A stretch of 64,000 nt of DNA. It comes from Acanthopleura granulata. Its lineage: Eukaryota; Mollusca; Polyplacophora; Chitonida; Chitonidae. The DNA lies in contig JABBOT010000015.1 of the NCBI GenBank assembly GCA_016165875.1, positions 3,765,928 through 3,829,927 on the forward strand. Direction: 5' to 3'. The notes below the pieces were generated by a model. It saw nothing but the letters and a program-made list of their open reading frames with translations. It was not told where the DNA came from and ran no database searches. This document shows, one piece after another, positions 1-13,085 of this stretch. The stretch's first letter is position 1. Every line of letters starts with the position of its first letter. Position numbers and translations under genes: made by a program.

Positions 1-2371
1 CGGAGTTCTCTTCCACATTTCAGCCTGCAGGACCTGGGGGTCCACCAGGAGGCCCAGGGGGTCCGGGGCCACAGGGCCCCGGTGGCGGTGGGTACGATCA
101 GTATGGACAACCGTAAGTTGCGTTTTGTTGCTACCTGCCATTGAAATTTGAGCTAATGATTGAATGGAGACTTAGATCATTGGAACTCATCAAGTCAGCC
201 GTTATGTGTGCCTAGGAACTGTGTTTGGAGTTTAAAACTGTCAACTGCATTGGTGAACATCGTGTACAAATAAAACAGGGTTTTGAGTTATACAAAATGG
301 AAGTCAACAACAAACTGAAGCACAGAGAATAACGAGCCTTTTTTTGTATGGTTAATGCAGCGTTCATTTCACACTCCCTTTCCATGTTCTCTCCCCTTCC
401 CTGCAGACAACAGCCCCCGTCCCCCCAGAGCTACGGTGGTCAGGGAGGCTGGCAGCAGAACCAGTACCAGCCCTATCAGCAGTATCAGGGACAGCAGGGA
501 GGACCCAGCGACCCAAGTAAGTTCACAGCTCTTCACAGGACAGTCTGTGAACAGAGAGAAAGGCCAGGCGAGTAAAGCAAAGCGAAAAAATGGGGGGATT
601 AGTTTAAATTAAACTGTAGCAGGTGTCTTTCTAGCCGCATAATACGGGAACATTTATAGTTGTAGACAAATTTTGTATTGAGTTTTCATAAAATAAATAG
701 TTCTTGATACATTGGTGATCAAAAAAAACTGTTTTCTGATTTGTTCGTTTGAGTTTCTAAAATGAAATTGGTTAGAAAAACACATGCATCAGTCACATTT
801 TCTTTGTGATGCGTAGGCCATTTTGAGGATAATAAAAAAAAAAATGTTAACACTCTTATAGTGATGTGAAGTGAAATGTCTTGGCTAAATTGAAAACGAC
901 TGTAAAGACTTAAAAATTTCAAGTTACAATTATTTATGAAAATTCAGGCAATCATGGTGATCTGATTCTGTTAGCACCAAAATATTTCTTTTGATTTTGG
1001 GTGGATTATTTTTCTCTCTTCCACAAGAAGTGGTAGTGTCTTAATTTGACAGCCCAACCCTGAAGAAAAGAAGCTTTTTCTTTTTTCTTCATTAAAGCCT
1101 TTTCCAGATTTACATTTTAGCATCTTAGCTAAGCCTTGGTCTTAGGTGATTACATCAGTCATTGTGCAATATAAGAATGTTCACAAGTTAACCGATGAGG
1201 CTGTCATACCTGTTTTCATATTGCCTCACCAGGTAAACAAGCGGCGGACAACGCGGCAGCGTGGGCGGCCTATTACTCACAGTACTACAACCAGTACGGT
1301 CAGCAGTACGGCCAGTATGGCCAGAACCAGCAACAGCAGCCCCCTCAGCAACCACAACAGCAGCCGCAGCAGGCCCAGCAAGCTCCCCAGCAACAACAAC
1401 AACAGCAACATTCATACCCGAGTCCAGGTAGGTGGTTTGAACCATGTGCCACTGGCTTCCTCTCCGGCCGTACGTGGGAAGGTCTGCCAGCAAGCTGCAG
1501 AAGGTCATGCGTTTTCCTCTGGGCTCTGGCTAACTTCCCCTCCAGCCTTATGTGGGAAGGTCTGTCTGCAACCTGCGGATGTCTGCGGTTGACCATGGGT
1601 CTACCCCCGGGCCCTGGCTGGCTTCCTGTCTGGCAGTAAGTGGAAAGGTCCGCCAGGAACCTGCGGGTGGTCGTGTGTTTCCCCCGAGCTCTGCCTGGTT
1701 TCCTCCCACCATAATGGTGGCTGCTGTCATATAAGTGAAATATTGTTGAGTATGGCATAAAACACCAATCAAATAAATAACCAAACAGACCAGCTGTCAC
1801 TTGTGCCCGAGACAATGTGGACAAGGGACCCATGCCACAAGGCTGTTTAGACTTCAGTTGAAAAAGAAAAAGTTTCTACATTTTGTGAAGTTTTACATTA
1901 AATTTTGACACATTCGTCTGGATACAACATATGAGGTGATCCAGAAAATATCTGTATAATCATGTTTTTTACGACTTAAATCTTAACTTTCATTTTCAGT
2001 AATTATATATACACATATATACACATATATACACACACACACACACACACATACTCACATATATACATACAGTGAATGAAACCTTTGTTTAAAGAGGCTC
2101 TGTCAAATTGTACAATTTGCTTTTCCCAGAGGCCCTCTAATATAAGTGAAGAACTTGAAGTATGGCTTTGGGCATCCATCAAATAAATCTGTGTTCAAGT
2201 ACTGATTATTTCCCCTTGGTTTCAGCTATCAATCCGCAAACAGGACAGCCGGACTACTCCGCAGCCTGGGTGGAATATTATCGTCAGCAGGGCATGCATA
2301 TGCAGGCGAGCATGATCCTACAGCAGGCTAACCAGGGCGGGGCTCAGCAGGGGCAGCTCCCGCAGCAGTGA
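1..2371 (+). CDS. FUBP: Far-upstream-element-binding protein (FUBP/KHSRP family), C-terminal exons, 5' partial
   Basis: Four terminal exons: about 1-112 (the true 5' edge may be 24, after a TTTCAG), 407-516, 1233-1427 and 2226-2371, ending in TGA. Phases match at every junction (2/1, 1/2, 1/2). The product begins with a Gly/Pro-rich stretch, continues through a Gln/Tyr-rich segment, then AAAWAAYYSQYYNQYG, a poly-Gln tract (near 1327-1410), and finally QPDYSAAWVEYYRQQ and a short Gln-rich tail. The paired tyrosine motifs of the form AAWxxYYxxQ are the hallmark of the FUBP1/FUBP2(KHSRP)/FUBP3 C-terminal transactivation region. The KH domains that bind single-stranded DNA or AU-rich RNA would lie upstream, outside the window. 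Family members act in the nucleus on MYC-type elements and in mRNA decay and splicing. Family assignment is strong; the paralogue cannot be decided. Confidence 0.9.
1437..1787 (+). repeat. SINE copy with internal triplication
   Basis: Ends in the family tail (ATAAGTGAAATATT, AAAACACCAATCAAATAAATAA) preceded by TTTCCTCCCACCATAATGGTGGC. The central block around GGAAGGTCTGCCAGCAACCTGCGG is present three times in diverged form (near 1478, 1555 and 1645), so this copy is longer than the others. It sits just downstream of the FUBP exon at 1233-1427. Confidence 0.75.
2008..2070. repeat. AT/AC microsatellite
   Basis: ATATATACACATATATACAC units followed by an (AC)n run, in the last FUBP intron. Confidence 0.85.
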
Positions 2372-5040
2372 GGCTCTCGTAGGGGCAAGCCTTGTAGACA
2401 GTTAGCCTAGCTGAGGTAAATATAACCGGTGTTTTTGCCCATTTGTTCCAATCTTGTTACTTACAGGATGCCTGGAGTGGGATGGTGAGGAGGTAGAGAT
2501 GAGGATTCTGACACCCTGGAGGGAGATGATTGGAGGTCATTGTTAATATAGCTTGTCAGATAGTGTGAATATTATTTCAGCTCCTGTTGAAAAATGATTG
2601 TACAGTTTTGAACGGAAATATCAGGGACTAAATTTTTACACATGTTCGTTGTTATTTGAAGTTGGGGGGGGGGGGGGATTTCAGCTGTATTCAAAAAGTA
2701 ATCTAAATCATCGTTTAAATAGGAAAAAAGAATTCCTTGATGGAAATCCACCAAAGTTTTATTGGAAACAAAATTGTATAAGAAAAGTACTTGCAAGCTG
2801 TGGTAGGATAAGGATTTTGATAAGGGTCGGTTCAAATCAGACAGGTGTCAGTTTTGACCCATGCAAACAGACACCGTCCTTGCAGCAGGTAAGTATGATA
2901 GGTAAATATTATCATAAGCCTTTTTGAGATGAATTAAACATGTGCATCGGTTTTAGTGAAACTAGTTACCTATTTTATCTTCAAAACTACAACAGTGAAA
3001 TATAATTAAACTCGCACGGATTTACTTGTGTTTATTCCCATATGCAGTTACATCATAATCTAGGCTGGTTAACTTTTGTGAGCAGTGTCTCGAAAACTGC
3101 ATGCTGAGCAATAATGTCTCCTGTCTGAGATAAAGACACTAAGTGTCTTTGAGCTTGGGAGGGATGTGAAGGATGGTTTTTCAGTTTTGGCGTGGAGTAG
3201 ACATCTGATTTCATTCTGTTAAGTCTTGCATCATCAAGACTTAAGTCATGATCATGCTGCACATGCGCTTGTAAAAATGGTCAGTCTCTTACAGGGATTA
3301 TCTGGATCTAGTACGAAGTTGTCATATCCAGATGTTTTGTTCAGTCCCAGTTTTGTTGAGAACTTTCCCTGACGTGTAATGGGGGGTGGACAGACCTGTG
3401 AGGCACTTAATTTACACTTACAATTTGCCTGAATAATTACATTTTTAGAGGCAAAAGTGATAAAAAAAAAAACGTTGTTTCTTTTGTGCTGAAACTTGAT
3501 GCTGCAAAATTGTTTCACAGAAACGAGGTTGGTAAACCACCATTCCAGATGAGATGGTTGTCTCCCCTTACTGTGTAACCTTTGCTTTCGCAGGAGTTCT
3601 CTGCCCCTGGTGATGCCAGCCCTTGTCTGTTTTTGTCTTTTCTGTGTAGGTTTGTCCACGAAGACTGGATAAGAGCCCCACATCAGATTGAATGTTTGAT
3701 TTATTCTGTATTCTTCACTTAGTACTTACTCGTTTCTGACTTGTTGCTTGCCAAGTGGGTTTCTCTGAACGCATACTACACGACCGCTGAAGTTTTGTCG
3801 ACACTTTCACGATGGCGTCTTTATTCTATGGAAAAGGTTTGAAGTTCGAGTAGGATTATTTTAAAGGATTGCCTCCAACACTTATTTTCATGTCGTTCGT
3901 ATGTTTTTTTTTTTTACCTACATATATTCCCCAAAATGTTACTTGTATTGTATTTGGTGCACTAAGAGTATAACCAGTTTTGTGTTGCTTTTTTGTACAT
4001 AGCTTATTCTAGGTGGGAGAATTTCTTCCGCAGACTCCGAACATACGGACTTAAGTAGAGAGCAATTACGCACCTCTGCCCAAAGCTCATATGACTGATG
4101 ACAATTTTTTTTTGAAACGTGTAATATTAATCAAGATATGATGAAAAACTACTGCATTGATATTTAATAATGGGTTTAGAGACAACTGGTTGAATTATTT
4201 TTGTTGCCTATGTTTTTGTGGAATAAATGACAGTTACGTAAGTTAAATTAATAAATGCCTCACTGTGTAGAGTATCAGTGACTACAGTATTAACATTTTT
4301 GCATCTTTTCTCATTTTGACATTCCGTACTCCCAAACCCAAATGCCATGTTTGTATGAAAATTGATCCCTTGTATTGCGTTTCTCATAATATACCATAGT
4401 TATGTATTATAACAATAAACAAGGGATAAACAACTGATAGCCCCAGATTTTGAAATGATAAACGCTTGAAATGAAATTGTTTTGTTTCCTTTGAGAAATT
4501 GTAATTAAGTTGTGTATTTAGGTCTGAGAAAAAAATCTTGTATTACTTGGTTTACTGTGTACAAAGTGCGTGTACTATTGATATGTTTTTTACAGTGATG
4601 TCCTGTTATACAGCCCAGTCAAATGGTTTTCAAAGAAGTAAATGCCACATCGTAAAATCTACACATAAATGCCCGTTTCTACTACAATTGTCACATCGTA
4701 CTATAGCCTTTGTATTGATCATTCTTCTACTTACCAATGAGAAAAGAACTGCTCTTCGTATTTACCGTTATCAATAATACATATTAACTTTGTGTATTTG
4801 TGTCGTTTTGTATGTTTGGACGCAAGCACTTGTGGCCAGCAATAGCCAGAGGTGAAGTGGACCCTTTATATTGCACTACAACACTTGCAGTAGATTTTCT
4901 TTGATATCATTGACTTTGTATGCAGAAACTGTTACATTATTCTAGCAAATGTTTGTTCACTTTTTTTGGAACCGTGTGTTTGAATTATTGCTTGTAGAAT
5001 AAATCAGTATTTTTGGACACTATAAATACTAAGTACTCTT
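2372..5040 (+). other. Probable FUBP 3'UTR and downstream flank
   Basis: AT-rich sequence following the FUBP stop, without another convincing coding exon. Polyadenylation hexamers AATAAA occur at 4222-4227, 4414-4419 and 4998-5003, so a 3'UTR of roughly 1.9-2.7 kb is plausible. A 14-G run lies at 2664-2677. The UTR extent is inferred. Confidence 0.45.
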
Positions 5041-7465
5041 ACTGGAGCTATTTTAATGGCCGGACTGCTCTTACTTCATGTTGTGGTATATATATATATA
5101 CATATATATTATAAATCTTATCGGTGGCTGATTATATGTACAGCCACCGTGACCACTTTAGTCAGATGTGTGGATGCGTGTAGGGGTTTGTCGTGCCGTG
5201 ACCTTTTGACCTTGAGCAGGTAAGGGCCCATGAGTTTGTGTCTTCACCAGTGTACTCTCGTCAGTTATCGTAGCCTCGTACAGTAACTGTAGGTGGTTTT
5301 TATTCTTGGGGTTTTTTTTGTTTTTTTTTTTTCTTTTTCGCAAAAGATTTAACATGCTTATTTTCTTTGTCGTATTATTCATAGATATTGACCCTTGCAC
5401 ATTCTGGGTACAACTGCTTGATACTTGAGGAAACACTCAACTGTTTTATCGCTATTAAAGAACCCTGTTGATATCTTTGTTCTACCATGTTTTCTTGTTG
5501 TCATTTTGAATAACCAGTCTATTGCAGACACCGGTGTGTGCACTCGCTCAGGCGGCTGTTCTTTTCACCTCCCTTGTCGGTTGCGTGCGGCTGTTCCACT
5601 TGGTGGAGGTCCCCCCTAGACAGTTGGTAGGAATGGCAGTATCAAAGAGTTCAAAAACTATGACTCTTAATTGCTCTTTTGATAATCACACTGATTGTTT
5701 CAGTTTCGTCAACGGTTACATTTTTTTATTGACATGCCCATTTTTAATTTGCAATGATCGTATCTTCATGAAAATTTTGCCTTGATATGTCCACTTTATA
5801 ACATAGTCGTTTGTCTCAGAGATTCACATTCATGATGAAATTTGCTTTAGCATATGTTTGCCACCTTTTTGTTGCCAAATTTGAAATCCCAATGTGCGTT
5901 GTATTTCAGAACTTTGCAGTCAAATGTGGGTTGAATTTTGGGGCAAGGGGAGATAAGTGTCTTAAAATGAGTAGTATTTTTTTATTGAATCTTGGTTTAA
6001 TATGTATTGAAACACTCATGCATTCGCTAAATATGGTCGATGTTGTTTTTTCTTTGCCATAATATGCATGCCGGTGCCCTTACAAGGTGTTTTTTTGATT
6101 GCAATTTCTTTGCCATGTCATGCAAGAAAAGAGAACTCGTCACTTAAATGCGTCATGCTGCTTATATACATCCATTCGTCATTGCATTTAGATGACCATA
6201 TTCAACTTGCCATTTGCTATTGAACATTGATGACCATTGCACATGCCCTACGTGAATACTGTGTATATGACTGTTTCTCCTCGTTTGGGCGAAGTTTTCA
6301 AGCCCTAAGGGACACAGGGGGGACACGAGGATGTCAACAGTAAATTTATTGGTGACGTCCTCAAAATGAAATTGACATGCATTTGAAACTGATATATGAA
6401 ATGATCTAAAACAGTGACTATTGTACAGTTCCATATATATACATACTATAGCTGCAAGCTGTTTTAAAAGTGACACTCTTGGTGCCTGCACTGGGGACAA
6501 CTGTTTCGTAGAGCGAGTTATTCCACACCCACGATGCCTGGGCGGCTGGCTCGGAACAGTGGGATTGCGCCAAAGACTTTACCCCAGAGACATTATGTGT
6601 GGTGCCTGCAGCCTACAGTGCATAATCTGTGGTTAGGCAGGAAAAACAAAAACATGGACTACGTGAAACAAAGCAAGCAGAACTGGCATTTCTTCAGGGT
6701 TCGGGGACGGGTGATTTGTCTGTTTATGCTGCCAATACGACGCCCAGTGGTACAGAATATTATTGATGCCTACTCTAATTTTACCCCCTGAATTGATCTG
6801 TATGTTTAAATATGCCCTAACCCATTGACTGCCATTGAATTGATATGAAACTGAAAAAACTTTCACTTTGTGGTATTTTAAAAATCCAACACATAGTTTT
6901 TGTTTTTAATTTTTCTTATTTCCGTTTTTTGCGTCCTGTATTTTGAGAGGTATATTGTATAAAGAGACTTGGCTAAACCTTGTTCATTTCTCCCCGTGTT
7001 TTTCTGTCTGGCGTTCGCTCCTGGATTTAAAATCGTCTTTTAAAAATAGTGTTACTATAGTTAAGAGCGCAATCAGCTTAACCCCCTTTGCTCTAGATTT
7101 GCATGCTCTGCGACTGCGCTGGGCGATTTTTCATCCGTGGAAAGTGCCGCTGAAGTTTATTCAGTTCTTGGAAATCCATTACACCTTGCAACGGAGATGG
7201 GTGGACACGAATAAATTATGGCAAACGCGAATCTCGGCTTAAAGCGTTTAAGAAAGTGCACTAGCTCTTTATTCTCACCCAGCCAAGTCCATCGTGCTAG
7301 TAAAAACTTCCCGATCATGACATTAAACAACAAACAAACCTTACTCACACTGAGCCACGTCAGAGAGGTTGTGGACACCCACAGACACGCGCAACCCGTC
7401 TGCGACAGTATTGCACAGGTGATGGTTCCATCCAAGCCTCGGACAGAATGACAGCATTGTTTTAA

Positions 7466-7722
7466 GGGGCTCCGTGACCGAGGTGGTTACAGTACTATCA
7501 CAGGAGCAGTGACCTAGGAGCCTCTGACCAATGTGGTCATTGTGAGTTCAAGTGGGTCACAGGCTGGCTTCTCTTCTGGTTGTAAGTGGAAAGGTCCACC
7601 AGCAAGCTACGGATGGTCGTGGGTTTTCCGCCCAGCACTGTTGAGTTTCCTCCCAACATAATGTTGCCACCGGCGTATAAGTGAAGCATTCTCGAGTGCG
7701 GTATAAAATACCAGTCCAATAT
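7466..7722 (+). repeat. tRNA-derived SINE, near full length
   Basis: The head reads GGGGCTCCGTGACCGAGGTGG, followed by GAGTTCAAGTGGG (B-box-like), the GGAAAGGTCCACCAGCAAGC centre, the GTTTCCTCCCAACATAATG block and the tail AAAATACCAGTCCAAT. The layout matches the other copies in this window. Confidence 0.75.
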
Positions 7723-8107
7723 TATTTATATTCTGTTCTAGGGTATCGAATAGTGTCATTAATTGAAATCGCTGTCGGTGAAAATCATCTACCCGTCGTA
7801 CCTTTGTCGCAGGTGGGAATGCCGAAGGTATTCGATTTCCACCACCCATGAAACCGTCGGAAATATTGTCGGGAATTTGGGCGTACTTAATGTTGTTACC
7901 TTGTTTTGCACCTGGTTTCCTCTTCTGGATTTGGTATCGAGGTCCGATGAGTTCTCCCGGGGTGTTACCTTCAGAGTAGAAGTAAGGCATCCATGCATGA
8001 ACCTTACCGCAGCTGCTGCATATGGCGAAAGCATGGGTCCGTGTGGGGTAAAACACCATAGAAATCAAGAAATGCTGGGCTATCTGAGAAAAAAAAATCT
8101 CTTATTT

Positions 8108-8236
8108 GAGGGATATTGCCTTTCCGTTGATCTAACGGATTAATCCTTTGCCGATTAAGCTATCAGAGACGGATTAATTCAAGAACTTACGGGAACGAAT
8201 TTATCCGTTAGATCAACGGAAAAGGCTATCTGTAAT
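8108..8236. mobile_element. MITE-like element with GATCTAACGGAT inverted termini
   Basis: Terminal inverted repeats: left arm near 8117-8142 (GCCTTTCCGTTGATCTAACGG), right arm near 8201-8228 in reverse complement. The core is about 70 bp and non-coding. A related element lies at 58551-58667, which supports a dispersed non-autonomous DNA transposon family. Confidence 0.65.
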
Positions 8237-9209
8237 GGATTTATAATTATCGGAAGATTTTGGGGGGGGGGGGGGGGAGGGAAGGGATGCAAAAGGTGTC
8301 GACCTATTGGTAGCAGATATTGTACGCCTTGCACGACCGATCACTAAGGAATTGCAACTGTCACAAGAAATAACTGTGGCGACACTCTTTACTTCACAAA
8401 TGGGAAGAAGTCGGCCTATTGAAAGGCGGCAAGCTTCTTACCTTGGACGCAGATGGCATTCCTCAGAGACAATGGTGCTCCATGCAGTAAGAACACGAAA
8501 ATTTTAGGCTTTCTTCCTTTCTTTTTGTACGTTAGTAGTTAGGAAACAATCCCATGAACTCTCAAATGTTGAATGTAAAAAATGTCTACCCCCAGCTTAA
8601 AAAGAGGAGAAAAAAAAAAGACCTAACGTGCTGTGTTTCGCCTCGGTCTTGTACTCTTAAGTGATAAACTTCGCTCGGTAGGCCTATCGTCACGCAGACA
8701 AAATATATGGGATACAATACATATTTTGCGAAAACCCGTTTCTTAATGAGAGTCACCTTAAATAATCTAGTGTATCTAACAATCTACAAATCTCGCTTTA
8801 AAGCTTGTTTCAACCTGCGAATGATCGAGCGTTTCCACCCATGCATCATAATACCGGCCGCCCTTGTACATAAATGAAATTTATTCTTGGATACGGCGCA
8901 AACCACCAGTCGAATTGAAACTTGTTTTCGTCTAGCTGGAATTTTTCTCCTAAACAATACCGTAATTCCACGATCACAATGTAACAGGTACACTCGGACA
9001 ATAATCTGGACAACTGAGATCCCAAATCATACTTTTTTTCCACTGGTATACACATTTACATGAACTCGGCCTTGAGGGAACTGATAACCGCATGAACATT
9101 GTCATTCGGTGCCGATTCCAAATGTCTTCATTATGTTTTTGTCTGATTGCTACGTCTACGCTCTGCGTGAATATACATGCGGCGCTACATCATGTATCTG
9201 TATTCAGTG

Positions 9210-9300
9210 TTTATTTATTTATTTGATCGGTGTTTTACGCTGTACTCAAGAATATTTCACTGATACGACGGCGGCCAGCATTATGGTGGGAGGAAACCGG
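9210..9300 (-). repeat. SINE 3'-end fragment
   Basis: TTATTTATTTATTTGATCGG, GTGTTTTACGCTGTACTCAA and the GCCAGCATTATGGTGGGAGG block are present; the tRNA-like part is missing. Confidence 0.75.
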
Positions 9301-11408
9301 TGGGTTGTATTCAATGTGGTAATGCAAGTTACAGTATGTTTAGCAAGAGATTGTGACGTCACTGCATGCGCTTCCGCTTGTTCAGTACGTGGACTCCATT
9401 GCGGATGTATATTACCGGTATCTGGCGGATATTTCTGTAAACCATTTCCGTAAAAATTATGTTTTACAAAAAATTTTTATCTTTATCACGTACTTAGTGC
9501 TAAATTAGCTTTGGTCCTAAAAAATATTTTGTCTGGAATGCTGTCTTTCATATTTATAAAAAAAAACTGTCGATTTTCGATTTCTAGAATTACTTTATTC
9601 AATCATATTTCCGGTATCATTTTAAAAAATTCTGTGATTTGCTGTCGAGAGGATTCACGTAAGTTATGACAATGTAAAACATGTCATGTGCAGACTGAAA
9701 CCAATTAAACAGGATTAAAACCCGCAAAACAGATGATCGACTTTCGAACGCGAAACCTTCCGAGACACGTTTTCGTTTTTCGTTTCCCTTCACTTCCACG
9801 GTACCAGGTCGAATGAATATTAATTACTATGGGTGTTGTATATTTCATCCATCCGGGCAATGCGACCATCCCTCAATCTTTTGTCCCTGAAATGATTTTG
9901 AACTTGCGCACGCTTTTCACTTTTCCGTGGGATTAAAGAAGTAGTTGTTGCCCAGGTTTTCCCCATGTGCTAATAACCACAAAAGACAAACTTTTACTAA
10001 GGTCTTGTCTAAAAATACGAGGCGTATAACTCATGCACTCTGCAGGGCTATTACAGTGTACACTCTACACGGCTTACACCAGTTATTTGAGATCCCGCTC
10101 CCCCCCCCCCCCCCCCCCCCCCCCAAAAAAAAGAAATCTCCCTTTTCGACGAATGGCCGCCTTTTTCTGTCCTGGACTGACGGACTGGATCCGATGCGTT
10201 TAAATACATTATGCGAAAGACATTTCCCGGTACCAGAACATTTTGTTCAACTACTACTACTAAATGTGGGTTTAAAGTCTGATTTGTCCGTCACTACGGG
10301 GGATTTTTGTTTTTGACCATACTGAAGAAGCTATATATGAAGCACAGTGAGATCACTGATTCTGTTTTGCTGTCAGAGTTTAACTGTTACATTTCCACAC
10401 TGAACAGACATACAGGTGTGGCAATACATATACATATATATTCATGCTGAACGTAACAATATACATGTAGCATTCAGAGGTTGTTGAGCAGTTACAATGA
10501 AACTATTATATGATATAATATTAACCATTAACTATTAAGTTATTGTGCACGAGCTTGTTTAATAGGGGTCATCTGTAGAAAGTCGATCTGTACTTGTGTT
10601 TTATTAATGTCAGAAAAATATGAAAGAATAATCATGATGACATTACTTGGAATCCGCGCGATATGGTCTTTCAGATGATGCCTGCAGTGTTTTATCTAAA
10701 GGCGATCTGCTCTCTTTTGGGGAAAGAGCAAGTTGATCTGAGTTAAGTGAGTTGTCCAAGGGAAAAGTCTTGGACACATGCCAGTAAAATGTTCCGGGGC
10801 GACACTGCTGCGGTAAATTAACAGAAAGCATTCGACTGGACTTGTGCTGATTGACTGATTGAAAAAAATCTCCGGTAGGCCAAGTCTATATTTCCCCCAC
10901 CACCTCTAGCAGTGGACAAACAAATTGGCAAGTAAGATCAAGCAAGCAAGATTTCACCAATCCAAGGGTACGGTGTTACGCAGGAACCAAACAAATATTG
11001 GTACATGTATATTCACATTTCACGGAAATGCCACTGGTTACGTCAACTCAAGACCAAGGTTTACTCAATATTTAGTAATAACTGGCACGCGATCAAAGGC
11101 AATCGATACCGGTACAACTATGAGACAAATACGTGAATTTTATTTTGTTAAATTCAACTGTATAGCCTAACACTACATATATAGCACTTTTCTCTCGTTT
11201 TGTCATATAAAATACAGAATTCTTGTGGAAAAACCGGTACAAAGTGAATACTGCGAAGGCTAACAATATCAAACCCAATGTCCTGGCTGCCTAAAGAATC
11301 TATATTGAAGAGCAAAATACATTCGGTCTGTTTCACTTTAATGGTGCATGCAGTGTTATGTGCACGCGGTCGTATACAGTTGCGCAGAGCTGGATTCAAA
11401 CACAGCCT

Positions 11409-11560
11409 TATTTATTTCTTTGTTTATCTGATCGGTGTTTCACGCCATAATCAAGAATATTTCACTTATACGACGGCGGCCAGCATTATGGTGGGAGGAA
11501 ACCGGGTAGAGCGATGGAAACCCACGACCATCCGCAGGTTGCTGGCAGACCTTCCCACGC
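11409..11560 (-). repeat. SINE, 5'-truncated copy
   Basis: Tail plus central domain to CCGCAGGTTGCTGGCAGACC; the tRNA-related head is absent. Confidence 0.75.
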
Positions 11561-12065
11561 AACACACATATAGTTGCAACGGACGTGTCCCGTCCAACGT
11601 GTTTAAGACTTCATCGAACTTATGTAGGAATCTTTCTTCCTAGATCACATAAGTTATCAATTGTCACTTTTCACAGAATTCATTATACCTTTTATTTCTT
11701 TTGAAAAATTGGTTGCCAATCATACTATAATTTGTCACAAACAAAATATATCAGGTGACAAACTGTCATGTAACATCGTTAACAGCATTCCAGTTCTAAC
11801 AGTATGATTTAAAATAACAGGTAACACCACAGACATGCCCATGTGGTTATGTACAATTATTACCAGAGATTATCGAAACACTAAATGTAACTACCGTAAC
11901 TACATACAATATTTCAGTTATAACTTCATTGAATATTTGACCAGCTAATTTATAATAAGCTGTTGTAAAAATCGGTGAAAAATCATGAAAATAACGAACA
12001 ATTATAACTGGGACGTTTTTACCAACTAATCATTCCTCTTTACTACATTATGCGATAGCAGTGAT

Positions 12066-12279
12066 TAATTTCCATGAAACATTCCATGAAATTACGTGTG
12101 AATGTTGTATCATCTTGCTAAAGCTCTTTCCAAGCCTAGCTTGTTCCTGACCATCATTCTCGTAACGTATTAATTTCCATGAAACATTCCATGAAATTAC
12201 GTGTGAATGTTGTATCATCTTGCTAAAGCTCTTTCCAAGCCTAGCTTGTTCCTGACGATCATTCTCGTAACGTATTAAT
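12066..12279. repeat. 105-bp tandem duplication, two copies
   Basis: TAATTTCCATGAAACATTCC and the following sequence through CTCGTAACGTAT are repeated at 12066 and 12171 with almost no differences (one visible C/G change in CTGACCATC/CTGACGATC), indicating a recent duplication. No coding content. Confidence 0.9.
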
Positions 12280-12293
12280 CTGGAGTTCAGAAT

Positions 12294-12589
12294 GGTATCG
12301 TCCTACATGAACTCCACTATCGCTCCGATATTTGGATGTGGCTATACAAGTTTAGTACCACAAGCTTCCATTTAATTTCGGCGGTCTGACCATTCATTAT
12401 TTAGGTCTGACCGGTCCAGCTCATCGCTCCATGTTTAAACAAAAACGACTTTGGCAGGGATATAAGATAGGTAGCTGAGTTGCGAGGCGGCAGAACTCTG
12501 GGATTAAATGGAAGGTTGTGTGACTCCACGGGTATAGCAACATCCAAATATCGGAGCGACGGTGGAGTTCATATAGGACTAAGTATGGT
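12294..12589. mobile_element. MITE-like inverted-repeat element
   Basis: Left arm 12294-12346 and right arm 12533-12589 are imperfect reverse complements sharing CGCTCCGATATTTGGATGT and ATGAACTCCAC. The 190-bp interior shows no reading frame. Confidence 0.65.
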
Positions 12590-12867
12590 GTATAGGTACA
12601 TGGTAGTGTGCAGTATATTAGCTGTTACATAAACATGGTGCCAACGAAAAAGTGGGCGTGAAATTCATGTAAGCAGAAATCATGCATTTGAACGAGATCT
12701 ACGGGTGATCAGATAGGCTCGTGTTCACGTAAATTCACGTTGAAAAGCGGGATTTACATGCATTACATGAATTATATCCCCAGGAGTGGGAAAAGTCACT
12801 TGTAAATACAGTTTTTAATATTTTCTTCGGTGTTTCTGTAAAGATAAAAGAACTGCGAATAATTTTT

Positions 12868-13085
12868 GCAAGGTGAGTATTTGGGACCAGTTCTTGGTAA
12901 ATATGGATGCAAAAAGTGTTCAGACTTTTCACTTAGGCCAAATCAGGTCTTTTCTCCTGGCAAACGTGTTAAACCTGAAATTCTGTCATATTTATATTTT
13001 TATTATGATTCTAAATATTATCATAATGCATACTGAACGAATGTGCTTAGATATAAACAAATTTAGATTTGAATAAGTTTATTAT
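12868..13085. mobile_element. Relic of the GTATTTGGGACCA repeat family
   Basis: Begins GGTGAGTATTTGGGACCAG, and its interior, read in reverse, resembles the element at 28469-28784 (shared AAATTTGTTTATAT and ATGCATTATGATAATATTTA patterns). The right boundary is unclear. Confidence 0.45.

Noticed and set aside
7607..8068. 153-codon minus-strand frame
   Set aside because: Its C-terminal part is SINE sequence and the N-terminal part shows no recognised domain; there are no flanking exons or splice sites I could support. The first 110 codons would merit a protein search.
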